Of a stretch of DNA of 64,000 nt, positions 1-9,808 are shown one piece after another (position 1 is the stretch's first letter; the number at the start of each line of letters is the position of its first letter). The position numbers and the translations under genes are program-made. Under the pieces are notes generated by a model. That model worked only from the letters and a program-made list of their open reading frames with translations. It was not told the DNA's origin and did no database searches. The stretch is taken from positions 6,145,087 to 6,209,086 of the forward strand of contig CM030934.1 in NCBI GenBank assembly GCA_018136815.1, in the 5' to 3' direction. Origin of the DNA: Isochrysis galbana. Lineage: Eukaryota > Haptophyta > Isochrysidales > Isochrysidaceae.

Positions 1-411
1 CGATCGGGCCATGCTCGACGGCCCTTGCACTCGAAGCGCCCACGAGAGGGCGCCCCTCCGACCCAGGTGCGCACGAGACCCGTCCCGTGCCGACCCCAGA
101 CGGCCGAGCACCAGCAAGACCACCATGGCATGCAAGGCCCACACAACCCACAACCCCTCCCAGCCACCAGTGGCCGCCCACCAACTGAAACTGAGGCAAG
201 CCGGCTCATAGCCGCATCCCATAGAGAAAGGGAAAGCCGTAAGGCTGGGCCCTTACACAGCCGCGGCACTGACCTCGTGCGCAAGCACGAGGCACAGGCC
301 TGGCCGGTCATTTTACCAACCCCTTGGTTGGGGAGAACGGTCAAATTGGTGCAGAAAAGTCTGCGCACCAACGGATTGAACTGGCTGGCGGCCTCGATCG
401 AGCCTCCATAG
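1..411 (+). mobile_element. LINE-family ORF1 5' fragment, cut by window edge
   Basis: The open frame from the window start to 411 carries the motif SKRPR followed by a Pro/Arg-rich stretch (GAPPTQVRT). The same motif order occurs, after the start codon, in the 943-aa element protein at 6617 and in the minus-strand repeat starting at 46312. I therefore read this as the N-terminal region of ORF1 of the window's LINE family, with its start lying outside the window. Similarity to the 46.1-46.3 kb copy is clear at DNA level, in the opposite orientation. No intact element is visible: the frame ends at 411 and runs into a minus-strand 3' terminal motif at about 427. Confidence 0.45.
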
Positions 412-426
412 AAGACCCTGAAAAAA

Positions 427-452
427 ACATTCTTGAAGGTGTCCGCTAAGTA
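427..452 (-). repeat. LINE-family 3' terminal motif (TTCAAGAA type)
   Basis: On the minus strand this reads CTTAGCGGACACCTTCAAG followed by AA and a T run. The same end is found at 45893-45920 (minus), where it closes a repeat of about 440 bp. It is probably the 3' end of a truncated copy. Confidence 0.4.
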
Positions 453-480
453 AGCTATTGTTTACTCACACCCTCCCCTC

Positions 481-720
481 AATTGAGTTTACACTTGGTT
501 CTTACATGGGAGGGCACGATCCCCCCCCTCTCTCCACTCCTCCCCTGCCGTGGGAAGGGAACCAGCCCCCCCAAAAAACATCTGAAGATTCTGGATTCTG
601 GGCTAACACCTACTAAGTCTAGGAGTCTAGGTACTTCTACCTTCTCGCTGACACCGCCCTTTCTTCCCTTCCCTCCACCTCCTCCCTTCCCCTCCGTCAT
701 TCCTTTGTCTTCGGTATCCG
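481..720 (+). mobile_element. LINE-family 5' end copy with terminal hairpin
   Basis: A hairpin at 481-500 (AATTGAGT / ACTTGGTT, held partly by G-U pairs) is followed by ATG at 506 and a G/C-rich stretch. The same order occurs at nine other sites in the window. The sequence to about 560 matches the reverse complement of 52790-52875. Its downstream boundary is not clear. Confidence 0.45.
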
Positions 721-754
721 GGGTTGTCGGAGCGAAGCTCGTTTCCTCTTTGGA

Positions 755-850
755 AACGAGCCGCGGAGGCGCACCGGCGGCTAGCGCGGCGCACGGTTCA
801 TCCGGGGAGCCCGGAACGGGCTCATCGGGAGAACGGGGAGGGCAAATGAC
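755..850 (+). repeat. Dispersed repeat shared with 26115-26210
   Basis: The stretch containing GGCGGCTAGCGCGG and ACGGGCATG is found in related form near 26115-26210 in the same orientation. In both places it is followed by GACTCG-rich simple repeat. The class is unknown. Confidence 0.4.
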
Positions 851-1289
851 GGGCATGTGAAATGGACGGGGAAGTGGCACGGAACGCGAATCGGAGGGAC
901 GGAGGATGTAAGAAAGAAGAAAGGGCGTGGCGAGCAGATACCGCTTGCTTTTGACTCGTATGGACTCGTATGGACTCGAAAGGAAGACTCGGAAGACTCG
1001 GGGCTTGGGGGTACTCAGGGGGCTGCAGGTCACCAACAGGCGATACAGTTGTACAGTGGGTACAAACACACAAATCAACACTCTGCACTCGAACGTTTAC
1101 AGTAACAGGCCGGAAACATACGTTAAACGTTAAACGAACCCCCTCTGATGAGCAGAACCAGGGGCGCTCACCAGAAAAAGAGGAGAGAGAGAGAGAGAAC
1201 GAGGACTCGAGGGTCAAAACACAATTCGGACTCCGGCTCGGACTACAGAGTAAAATCCAGTGCCTTCGCGAGTCCTGCCTCGAGTCTCG

Positions 1290-1515
1290 CGGGGCAGCGC
1301 CGAAGGACGCTGAAGGACGCGCTGCGCGCTGCGGGACAGCGCTGAAGGACGCAGAAGGACGCAGAAGAACACTGAAGGACGCTGAAGGACGCTGAAGGAC
1401 GCGCTGTGGGACACCGCTGAAGGACACCGCTGAAGGACGCGGGGGGCGCTGAGTGACGCTGGGAGACGCTGAGGGACGCTGGGGAACGCTGAGGGACGCG
1501 CTGGGGGACTTTCGC
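1290..1515. repeat. Minisatellite of CGCTGAAGGACG-type units
   Basis: Roughly 9-12 bp units (CTGAAGGACGC, CTGAGGGACGC, CTGGGGAACGC) are repeated about twenty times with gradual drift. They are open in several frames, so long ORFs here are artefacts of repetition. Confidence 0.85.
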
Positions 1516-1579
1516 GCGGGGGGGTGAGGGAAGAGAACACGGCGTCTCAACGCGCGGACGCGGAAGAGAGCCGCCCTCC

Positions 1580-1702
1580 GCGCATGTCCCCCTCTCTCCC
1601 CCTCCCCCCCTCGGCCCGTGTCCCCCTCTCTCCCCCTCCCCCCCTCCGCGCATGTCCCCCTCTCTCCCCCTCCCCCCCTCGGCCCGTGTCCCCCTCTCTC
1701 CT
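1580..1702. repeat. Pyrimidine-rich tandem repeat, about 40-bp unit
   Basis: Units alternate between CCGCGCATG and TCGGCCCGTG, each followed by a run of CCCCCTCTCTCCCCCTCCCC. The array ends exactly where LINE coding sequence begins, marking the truncation or insertion point of that element. Confidence 0.7.
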
Positions 1703-3848
1703 CGCCGACGATACAGCGCTAATAGCCAGGGACTACAAAAGCATGAAAAGATCCCTATATTGGGTAAAACTACACGAAAGAGCCACATGGGGGAAAACGA
1801 ATGAAAGCAAGTTCCAAGGGATCCGGATGGGAGCGCAAAGGACCCGCAAGCCCCCGTGGGACATGCGGAAATATAATTGGATTGACAACAGCGAGTATCT
1901 AACGATACTAGGCATGCCCCTAGGAGCGCCGGAGGCGCTCAAACCCTTCTGGGTGAAGCTAGCTGACAAAATCGACGAAAAAGCTATCAAGCTAGCGCCG
2001 GCTACCGGATACATGACGATATTTGGGAGGGCCAATGTTGTAAACTTCATTATTTACGGAACACCGAGATACTGGCTACAAACGCTGGCCGCCCCGAAAT
2101 GGTTTCACAGGAGAATCCAAAGAGCCGCGGATGCGGTCCTCTGGACAAGCCCACACACCCGGAAGCAATACAAATGGATCACACACCCAAACTACGCCAC
2201 ATACCACGCAACGAGCGCGACCAGGACATTGGGGCTAGGGCTCCTGCACTGGCAAACTCATATAAAAGCCCTCCAATCCAAATGGATTCTAAACTACTTA
2301 AATGCACGAAAAGCGATCTGGAAGCACGCACTAGACGCATGGTTCTGTCGTACAGGACTAGGGAGGGGCGCTGTCCTCTCCACGGTACCAATAAAAACGC
2401 TCACGGGAAGCCTCATGGGCAACCCGGCACTCCCGACCTTCTGGAAGGAGGCCCTACAAAACTTCAGGGACCTAGAAATCCAACCCTCATGGCTCTCGCG
2501 CGAAGGCGCTCTCTCGCAACCCATCTGGCGCAACCCGCACTTCCCCCCCCCCGCGATTCGCGCCGCGTGGGCGAGAATGTGGGAGACATTGCACGCGAAC
2601 GTGATACACAACGTGTTCAAAGGAGATAACTTCACGACGCCCTATAGTAGGGAAGAGTGCTCGTCCTATGTCGAACACCTCCCGGAGGTCTTCGAACACG
2701 AGGGCCGCACGATCCGCAAAGCGGAATTCCTGGACTCATGGGGCGCCGTGGTCGTCCACGCGCGACAAATACTGGACAAGTCGACGGAACGTCCACCACC
2801 CGGCCCCGGAGAGAAGTCCAGACCAAAAGGAGTAGAGCCCCATCAGGAGTCGGGGGAAACAAAACGGGAAGAGGTGAGAGTCTCAGAAGACGATAAATAC
2901 ATCAAAAAACTCAACAACATATGGATTCACACAGACACCGACTATCTCGGGGAGGCCTCCAGCACCGGCGACGTAGCGAGCGCCGAGGAAACACGACGCT
3001 ACTACCCCCCGGCACGATGGGAGAATGGATATAAAGGACCCAAGCACTTGGAATACCCACTGGCCGACGAGTACGCCATACAAAAAGGAAGAATTGCGCT
3101 CGATGCGATCACGGTCTCCGACATCACAAAAGCCGAGCTCAAGGCAGCACGGCGCAACGACCCTCAAGCGACCAGAACAGCATGGGAGAAACGCCTAGAC
3201 ATCTCGAAAGAGGACTGGAAACACATAGCCAGGCTGTACACCCTGCCGTTGCTAAAACACACGGACAAGCACCCTCACTTCAAACACATTACCCACAGGA
3301 GAATAGGTACCAGAAACAGATTCTCGACAAGCACAACGAACAAATGCAGGATGTGCAACCGATATCAAGAGGACTCATGCCACCTAGCGTGGTGCCCGGC
3401 GACAAAAAAAATCTTCGACACCATAGACGCGATTGCCAACTACACCCCGGAACAGAACAGGACCCGCAAGCAGAAAACTAAAGACAGATTGTTCGCATAC
3501 CCAAACGCGAACACCCCTGACAGTTTGAAAACCCTCTACATAATAGCCTGGAAGTACATAATAAGGGACTTCTACAGGGTGGAATTCGAATCATATGAAT
3601 ATCACTACATACCTGTTTTAGAATCCACGCTAATAAGATTCACTACCCTGGTGAGGGGCCGTACCCCGTCGAACACTTACCGTCCAATGCGCACTCGCAC
3701 GGCGGCCCAGGGTAGAAAACCTAAAATTAAAAAACCAGCGGAGCTCAGCACCCCTATATTTACAGAAGACGCCAAAGGAAGACTAAAGATAAGCGACAAC
3801 CTCGGCCTAGTGGCGAAAGCGATCGGCCTTGCCGAGAGGCTCGACTAA
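1703..3848 (+). pseudogene. LINE reverse transcriptase C-terminal part
   Basis: The frame begins with LADDTALI, the reverse transcriptase metal-binding [FYL]ADD motif. It continues through motif D-like (KTNESKFQGIRMG) and motif E-like (YLTILGMPLG) segments into a long C-terminal region. A zinc-binding pattern C-X2-C-X8-H-X3-C (CRMCNRY...CHLAWC) lies at about 3349-3400, typical of the C-terminus of LINE ORF2 proteins. About 714 codons are open to the TAA-type stop region at 3848. The endonuclease and the fingers/early palm of the RT are absent, so the protein cannot be active. The reading frame is open further upstream into the minisatellite, but that part is not LINE sequence. The clade was not determined. 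Confidence 0.85.
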
Positions 3849-4191
3849 GCGCCTAAGTCGAGACACATCCCCTCCCCCCCCGTTTCAAGAGAACGCTCAC
3901 GTAAAGGAGCACTCCACGAGTGAGTGATACCCCATTAACAACACAAAACCCTCACAACATCAATCAGCAAGAAACGGGCCACATAGAGGCACAGGAGGAA
4001 GGCGAGAAAAGTCCACTGTGGGCCGGTGCACCCCGCCCGCCCCAGCCCCCCCACAACCTGGGCCCCTATGTAGAGCACGAGGGGAGTTGCCGCAAGGCGG
4101 GAAGTGAGGGAGAGGAAGGGATCTGGGCGTGGCTACAATAGCTAACCCAGTAGCCGCACGCGTGGCGCGAATATTAAAAGGTTTTTTTTTT
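1703..4191 (+). mobile_element. 5'-truncated LINE (copy A)
   Basis: This non-LTR retrotransposon copy starts inside the reverse transcriptase and continues to its 3' end. The 3' untranslated part (3849-4170) shares blocks such as GAGCACGAGGGGA and CCGCAAGGC with copy B at 9448-9784. It ends GCGAATATTAAAAG plus a T run, close to the GAGAATATTAAGAAG plus T run of copy B. Truncation at the 5' end is usual for target-primed reverse transcription. The 3' flank is occupied by another repeat, so no target-site duplication could be recognised. Confidence 0.8.
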
Positions 4192-4421
4192 GGTCTGTGG
4201 CTCAGTGGTGGAGTGGGGGGTCAGTACGATCAGGGGCCAGTGCAGGCGAATGCGTGCGGCGCGCGATGCGCGCTCGGCGAGGGTCTGTGCCAGAGTGATG
4301 TCAGCTCAGCCCCTGCCAGCAGGCAGGGGCTGAGGTTGAGTGTGCAGGCCCACCCAGGGGGTGTCTGCGATGGAGGAGGGGGGGCACGGGGCCCCCATGA
4401 CCCTATCAGTTTTACTGATAG
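4192..4421 (-). mobile_element. LINE-family 5' end copy with terminal hairpin
   Basis: On the minus strand an 8-bp hairpin (CTATCAGT/ACTGATAG, 4403-4421) is followed by 4 nt and an ATG at 4398-4396. The frame then reads MGAPCPPSSIADTPWVG, like MGASRPPHTIADTPRGG at 59547. An inner hairpin CAGCCCCTGCC-agca-GGCAGGGGCTG lies at about 4305-4335. It abuts the 3' T run of LINE copy A. Confidence 0.6.
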
Positions 4422-5217
4422 TTGAAATGTAGTGTCTCTATCTATTAGCTATTAGAGAGCAGGGAACGAGGTGGAGGGAGGGAAGTAAGGGCGGTGTTAG
4501 TTAGTTAGCGATAGGAGGACCCGAAACTAGTGTAGGTGTGTAGCCCAGAATCTTCAAAAAAAAATTTATGTTGTACCCGCCGACTTACTCAACCACAATC
4601 CACAATCAACTGTGATAAAGTGTGGCGGTGACCCATTCCCATTGCTAGCTTGCTTGCCCCCTTTTGACTAGCTTTTGAGGAGTTCATAGTTCATAGTTCA
4701 TTTTTTTCTCCGCTAACGGCTAATGCTTAGGGATCAGGGAAACGTGAAACGTGACGCACGTTATCACTCACAAAAAAAGCAAGTTTTGACAAGTTGGGCC
4801 AGGGGAAGGGCAAGAAAGCAAGGCAAGTTAGGTGACTTCTCGGAGCACAAGTCTGGTCAAGGGCAACGGTGGCGGCAGGAGAGGAGGGGAGCGGCGCGTG
4901 CTCCATGACCATATAGTTTTAACAATAGTTGAACAAATGAGCGCGAGAGGAGGATACTTTAGACTTTAGTTAAGACGCCCCGTGAGATCTTAACTTGTTC
5001 GCAGGGGCAACTCCGCTCTCGCTCGATCTCTCGATCTCTTCTTGTCCGAATCCGATCCACTGACAGACATAGAATCGCATATTTCCAAAATTGGACCGGC
5101 CCACACAAACCTCTTCCCCGTCTTCCCTTTTCGTGGGAGGCGGCGCGAGAGGTTGCTCTGCTCGGAGCCGTCTGCCCGCGCGCGGCGCCGCTCTCTCGCG
5201 AGCGCCGCTCTCTCGCG
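4422..5217. other. Gene-poor spacer with one LINE 5' end
   Basis: No gene recognised. At 4911-4930 (minus) there is an imperfect terminal hairpin, with an ATG at 4906-4904 and the frame MEHAPLPSSPAAT starting there, resembling MERAPPPSSPAAT of the 46.3 kb copy. The rest is mixed-composition spacer and the presumed promoter of the TBC gene. Confidence 0.5.
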
Positions 5218-6334
5218 ATGCCTCCGCTCGAGGTAGAGATGGCGGAGGTGCTCGAGTCAGAGTGCTCGGTAGAGATGGACAAGCTGCTTTCGCTCTGCCG
5301 CCATGGCATCCCCGACCGCCTGCGCGCCGAGGCTTGGAAGTATCTGCTTGGTGTAATGCGGCCGGAGAAGTCGCAGGAGCTTTCCCTCGGCAAGCAGATG
5401 GAGCAGCGCTACCAGCAGCTCGAGCAGGCGGGGCAGGCCGACCCGCAGTCGGAGCTGAGCCGGGAGATCAAGGCCGAAGTCTGGTCCTATCGCTCCGCTG
5501 AGCCCTTCTTCCGCGAGCCGCGTACGCACCAGCGGCTCGAGAGGTTGCTTCGCACCTACCTCCATCGGCACTCGACCGAGTACGTGCCTGGTATGGTGCA
5601 CTTGCTCGGGCCGTTCGTCCAAGTGTATCGCGAGTCCGATACGGATGCATACTATGGTGGGCTTCTTATCTTCCACTTGCCAGCTCATCGTCTATTTGCT
5701 ACTGCCCATGGTCACGCTGCCAAGGGCGTTTCAGGCCCTTAAAGATGTCCTCCACGCAATACGCTGTCCTACCCTGACCCTGTGTGGCAAGCAGGCTTTG
5801 ACGAGCTGATGACTCGTTTGGAATGGGGATTTACATTTGAAGGCCGCAAGCAAATGATTGTGTTCTTCATGACGCTGCTGAGGCACACGCTACCTGAGCT
5901 CTACTTCCATCTCGAGGCTGAGCAACGCATCAGTGACCCGTCAGGCTCAGCGTGGCTCGAGTCGTGGCTCTCGCTCTTCCTCTCCAAGGAGCTACCCCTA
6001 CCATGTGTACTTCAGCTGTGGGATGCCTATTTTTCATCCGCTCCTGATGGCTCGCTCCAAGAGCTGCATACATTCGTCTGCCTCTCAGTGCTCGAGACAT
6101 GCCAGGTGACTGTGCATCAGATGTGATGGGCATGCTCATTGCTTTGTGCCTCAGAATTGCGAATGTCACACACACATCCCACACTTCTTTGACGTCTCGC
6201 AGGACGAGCTCATGGGGCTTGACGACGACGAGCTTTCGCAGTACTTGCAACACTTGCCACCAATGGATATGGGCCAAGTGGTCACGGCCGCGTTCAACAT
6301 GAAAGATGATTGTTTGGCAAGGAATGTGATTTAG
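5218..6334 (+). CDS. TBC-domain protein (Rab GAP-like)
   Basis: Three exons: 5218-5656, 5795-6105 and 6203-6334, with GT-AG introns of 138 and 97 nt, giving 293 aa. The joins restore continuous TBC homology (DAYY-GFDELMTRLEWG and LETCQ-DELMGLDDDE). The start HGIPDRLRAEAWKYLLGV fits the first TBC motif. FFREPRTHQ is in the place of the arginine-finger motif and keeps the Arg. The glutamine-finger motif, usually Y-x-Q-G-M, reads YVPGM, so the catalytic Gln is replaced by Pro. TBC proteins stimulate GTP hydrolysis by Rab GTPases; with this substitution the protein may bind without classical catalysis. ATG 5218 is chosen because the homology begins shortly after it. The subfamily is not assigned. 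Confidence 0.85.
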
Positions 6335-6582
6335 ATTTAGTCTACATGGATGTAGACATAGGCATAGCGCATAAGAGCTCGCAAGGCAATGAAGCATTCC
6401 ACAATTGAATAGATTTAGCCTTCTCTCTTTGGACTTTCTTTCTCGGGTGAGGCGAGGCTGTAGAAGAGGGACCTCCCATTAACCATTCAATAAAAATCAA
6501 ACCCGCAGTGTATATTTTATCTTGATTTAACCCATACTTTATACTTTACGGGAATGGGATGTAAAAAAAAGTTCGCATAGTC
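6335..6582. other. 3' flank of the TBC gene
   Basis: AT-richer sequence without a gene. AATAAA at about 6489 could be a polyadenylation signal of the TBC gene. It ends at the target-site duplication of LINE copy B. Confidence 0.4.
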
Positions 6583-6593
6583 CTATTTTGACG
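6583..6593 (+). repeat. Target-site duplication, left copy
   Basis: CTATTTTGACG occurs here and again at 9785-9795, directly flanking the element between them. The 11-bp perfect match defines both ends of LINE copy B. Confidence 0.85.
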
Positions 6594-9500
6594 CACTAAC
6601 TTTATAGTTAGACGCGATGGAGCGCGCCGGCGCGCCTCTCCTCTCCTTCGGGCCCCCCGCCGAGGGCGGCCCCCCAGCCCCCATGGACCTGTCGCAATCG
6701 AAGCGACCGCGTCCGCCGTCAGAGGCCGAGCAGGTGTGTGCGACCCCGGTCGCACCCCGCGGCCCGTGGCCTCGGCCACACCCGCCAAGACAGACATGCT
6801 GGCCCCCCACATGGGGGGTGGCAGTCTGTAGACCCCAACACACCACCTCCACGACCGCACTTCCTCATCCTCCATGGGCATGCCTTATGGCAGAGGCCCC
6901 TCTCACCCTGGTGACGGTCGCGCTGCCACGGCGGCGCGGCTCGAGACCGGGTGGCCCTCATGGGCACAACATACTGGTTGCAAGCATTGGCAAAACGCAC
7001 AACACACACCCCTGTCAAGACAGGGAGGAATGGCCAGCGGTGAGCCGATGGCAAGACCGGACTTCAAGAGCTGCACGCCACTCTCCCTCCCAATCTCTAG
7101 ATCTCGCGATGCTCACCACCGATCAGCCCACCCCTGCCCCTCAGGAGCTAGACTCTGAAGAAGAAGACTCCAACATGGACACTGATGCCACGTACGACAT
7201 GTCGTTCCACCAGGAGGGCGACCTCACTCTACTCGACACGACGGTCTACGCCGCCATCGTCGAACTTCTGCTTGAGCTCGAGGGTGTTGACCCTGAGCCC
7301 GACTTCTGGGCCCGTTCCTCAAAAGGGCCATGGCACATCGGGGTGAATGAGGACTGCATGCAACAATTCAAAGCTCGCTACGGCGAGCAAACCACGATCA
7401 AGGTGCATAACGTTGACGTCATGGTGAAGATCAAGATAGAAGCCATTGAGGACAAGCTCAACAAAAAGGGCCCCTCGTCGCGCAAGGCGCTGTACGAGGC
7501 ACTCCAAGACGTGGCAGCCCACGTCGTGGTCGAAGCAGAGGGGCTGGCGCAAGCCTCCGTGATCACGCTGAGCGTCATCGTCAAAGCCGTCGAGAAAGAA
7601 GGATTCACGTTCCTCAAGGGGAACCGGGAACGCATGAAACTCGAAGGTGACTCTGGCACATTCGTCTCCAAGGTGGCCCACTCCACGCGCTGGCACATCT
7701 ACATCTCAGCGGCCCAAGGCAACTTTCTAGCGGGCAACTTTCCGCGCAAGCTGATTCTAATCATCGACAACAAGCCGGTGCCGGTTAACTACGCGATCCG
7801 CGCGTGCAAGCCTCTGCAGATGCCCCAGGCAATGCAATCGGGACTCCTCCACTGGACGGCGCACGTAAGGGCCCTCCAAGCGAAATGGATATTAAACTAT
7901 CTCAATGCGAGGAGAGCCATATGGAAGCACGCCCTAGACGCGTGGTTCTGCCGGACCGGACTGGGCCGAGGGGCCGTCCTCTCTACAGTTCCCCCGAGGA
8001 CGCTCATGCGGAGCCTCAGAGGAAACCCGGCGTTGCCGACATTCTGGAAAGAGGCCCTAACAAACTTCAGGGCACTGAGGATAAACCGCTCGCTCCTCTC
8101 TAGGGAAGGAGCGCTCTCTCAGCCGCTATGGCACAACTGCCACGACCCCCCGCCGATCACCCGAACCGCGTGGGTCAGCCTATGGGAATCTCTGCACACA
8201 CATGTCGTGCACAACGTCTATAAAGACGCCAAATTTACCGAACCCTACACTCAAGAAGAATGCGCGCGGTACGTAGAACACCTCCCTGAGACTTTCCTCC
8301 ACGCGGGGGCAAAAATAGATAAAAAGGAATTCTTGAACTCGTGGGAATGCGTGGTTCGCCACGCCTCGAGACTCCTAGATAAAGCACAGGTAGACCCGCC
8401 ACCGAACCCAGCCGCCTCTAGGACGCAAACGGTACAAACGAACGGTGTGACTCCGCCGGAAAATGAGGCGAAGGAAGTCAAGGCGTCGGAAGACGACAAA
8501 TACATCACTAAAATGAACAATATATGGACATACACAAACATCAACTATTTAGGCGAAACCGCGAACACCACCGAAGTAGCGAAACCGGGAGAAGAGACAC
8601 TATACCACGCACCGGCCAAATGGGAAAGCGGGCTAAAAGGCCCGAAACACTTAGAATACCCGCTAGCGGACGAATACACACTCAACGATAAAAAGCAACT
8701 AGACCAAATCACCGTGTCCGACATAACGAGAGAATACCTCAAGGGCGGCCCCAGCGCCCAACCCCAACCAGCCCGAGAAGCGTGGGCTCGGAAGCTAGCA
8801 CTGACCCAAGACGAGTGGATGCACGTGGCAAAACTCTACACACACCCCATGTTAAAACACACGGATAAGCACCCCCACTTCAAGCACATCACCCACAGAA
8901 GGCTAGGCACACGAAACCGGTTCGCCACGGCGACCACCACGAGATGCAGACTTTGCGGTAAACACCGCGAAAGTTCGACACACCTGGCCAGATGCCCTTC
9001 CACACAACAAATCTTCCTGACCGTAGAAGCTGTGACAGGCTACACGCCTGATAGAAACAGATCGACGGTCCAGAAACTCAAGGATAGACTGTTCGTATAC
9101 CCGAACGCCCCGACACCCGACAGCCTCAAAGCTCTCTACCTCATAGCATGGAGGTACATAATAGGTGACTTCTACAAAGCAGAATTTGACAACTATACCT
9201 TCCACCACGTGCCGGTCATCGAAAAGACCCTGAGTAGATTCACAGTACTCGCCAGAGGCCTCGTACCCCCGGAGAGACCCTCGGCCGCACGCACCAGCAA
9301 AGCCTCCCAGGGAAGAAAACCCAAGCTCAAGACCCCGCGAGAACTATGCGCCCCCGTCTTTACGATCAACGACAAAGGCACGCTAACGCTGGGCATGAAC
9401 CTGTCCGCGGTAGCGCAAGCGCTCCGCATAATGGATAGACTCGCCTAATCGTGCACAACACAAAGCCGTGTCCCACGTCTCACCCGCCTACCTGCCCCCC

Positions 9501-9784
9501 GCCCTCAAAACTCCCCGCGATTTAACCGCCCACCTCACGGACTCACGGACTCAACAAGAAAACATGGAAACCGATAGCCCGATGGCGCAGGAGGAAGGAG
9601 TGGAAAACCTATCGGGGATCGGAGCACACCGCCTGCTGCAGGAAACCCCAAACACCCAGCCCCTAGGTAGTGCACGAGGGACGAGCCGCAAGGCAGGTGG
9701 AGGGGAGATGAGAGTAGCGGGCGTGGCAGCACAATAAGGGTGCGTAGTCGCGCGCGCGGCGAGAATATTAAGAAGTTTTTTTTT
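6594..9784 (+). mobile_element. LINE copy B: complete, internally deleted derivative
   Basis: A 3191-bp element bounded by the 11-bp duplications. It starts with the hairpin CTAACT-TTAT-AGTTAG (6596-6611) and the ATG at 6617. It ends GAGAATATTAAGAAG plus a T run. The coding region joins an ORF1-like N-terminal part to the C-terminal part of the RT protein, so endonuclease and RT catalytic domains are gone. Because the target-site duplication is intact, this deleted form itself was inserted, presumably with machinery from a complete relative. Confidence 0.85.
6617..9448 (+). CDS. LINE fusion protein: ORF1 N-part + ORF2 C-part
   Basis: The ORF is intact for 943 aa. Residues 1 to about 407 are ORF1-like: a basic/Pro-rich start with SKRPR, an acidic patch (DSEEEDSNMDTD), then a charged globular region ending NKPVPVNYAIRACKP. 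Near 7835 the sequence switches to the region homologous to LINE copy A (GLLHW...KWILNYLNAR...WKHALDAWFCRTGLGRGAVLSTVP) and stays collinear to the end. It includes the zinc pattern C777-X2-C780-X8-H789-X3-C793 (CRLCGKHRESSTHLARC). No [FY]ADD motif is present. It may bind nucleic acid, but no enzymatic domain is recognised. The open frame across the join is notable. Confidence 0.75.
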   Translation: MERAGAPLLSFGPPAEGGPPAPMDLSQSKRPRPPSEAEQVCATPVAPRGPWPRPHPPRQTCWPPTWGVAVCRPQHTTSTTALPHPPWACLMAEAPLTLVTVALPRRRGSRPGGPHGHNILVASIGKTHNTHPCQDREEWPAVSRWQDRTSRAARHSPSQSLDLAMLTTDQPTPAPQELDSEEEDSNMDTDATYDMSFHQEGDLTLLDTTVYAAIVELLLELEGVDPEPDFWARSSKGPWHIGVNEDCMQQFKARYGEQTTIKVHNVDVMVKIKIEAIEDKLNKKGPSSRKALYEALQDVAAHVVVEAEGLAQASVITLSVIVKAVEKEGFTFLKGNRERMKLEGDSGTFVSKVAHSTRWHIYISAAQGNFLAGNFPRKLILIIDNKPVPVNYAIRACKPLQMPQAMQSGLLHWTAHVRALQAKWILNYLNARRAIWKHALDAWFCRTGLGRGAVLSTVPPRTLMRSLRGNPALPTFWKEALTNFRALRINRSLLSREGALSQPLWHNCHDPPPITRTAWVSLWESLHTHVVHNVYKDAKFTEPYTQEECARYVEHLPETFLHAGAKIDKKEFLNSWECVVRHASRLLDKAQVDPPPNPAASRTQTVQTNGVTPPENEAKEVKASEDDKYITKMNNIWTYTNINYLGETANTTEVAKPGEETLYHAPAKWESGLKGPKHLEYPLADEYTLNDKKQLDQITVSDITREYLKGGPSAQPQPAREAWARKLALTQDEWMHVAKLYTHPMLKHTDKHPHFKHITHRRLGTRNRFATATTTRCRLCGKHRESSTHLARCPSTQQIFLTVEAVTGYTPDRNRSTVQKLKDRLFVYPNAPTPDSLKALYLIAWRYIIGDFYKAEFDNYTFHHVPVIEKTLSRFTVLARGLVPPERPSAARTSKASQGRKPKLKTPRELCAPVFTINDKGTLTLGMNLSAVAQALRIMDRLA

Positions 9785-9795
9785 CTATTTTGACG
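9785..9795 (+). repeat. Target-site duplication, right copy
   Basis: Second CTATTTTGACG, immediately after the terminal T run of LINE copy B. Confidence 0.85.
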
Positions 9796-9808
9796 GAACG
9801 CGACCTAG

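Noticed and set aside
1524-1702. N-terminal part of the LINE copy A frame
   Set aside because: It is minisatellite sequence read in frame by chance; LINE homology begins at LADDTALI.
4198-4225. tRNA-like A box (TGGCTCAGTGGTGG) suggesting a tRNA-derived SINE
   Set aside because: No B box at the right distance and the sequence belongs to the minus-strand LINE 5' region; taken as coincidence.
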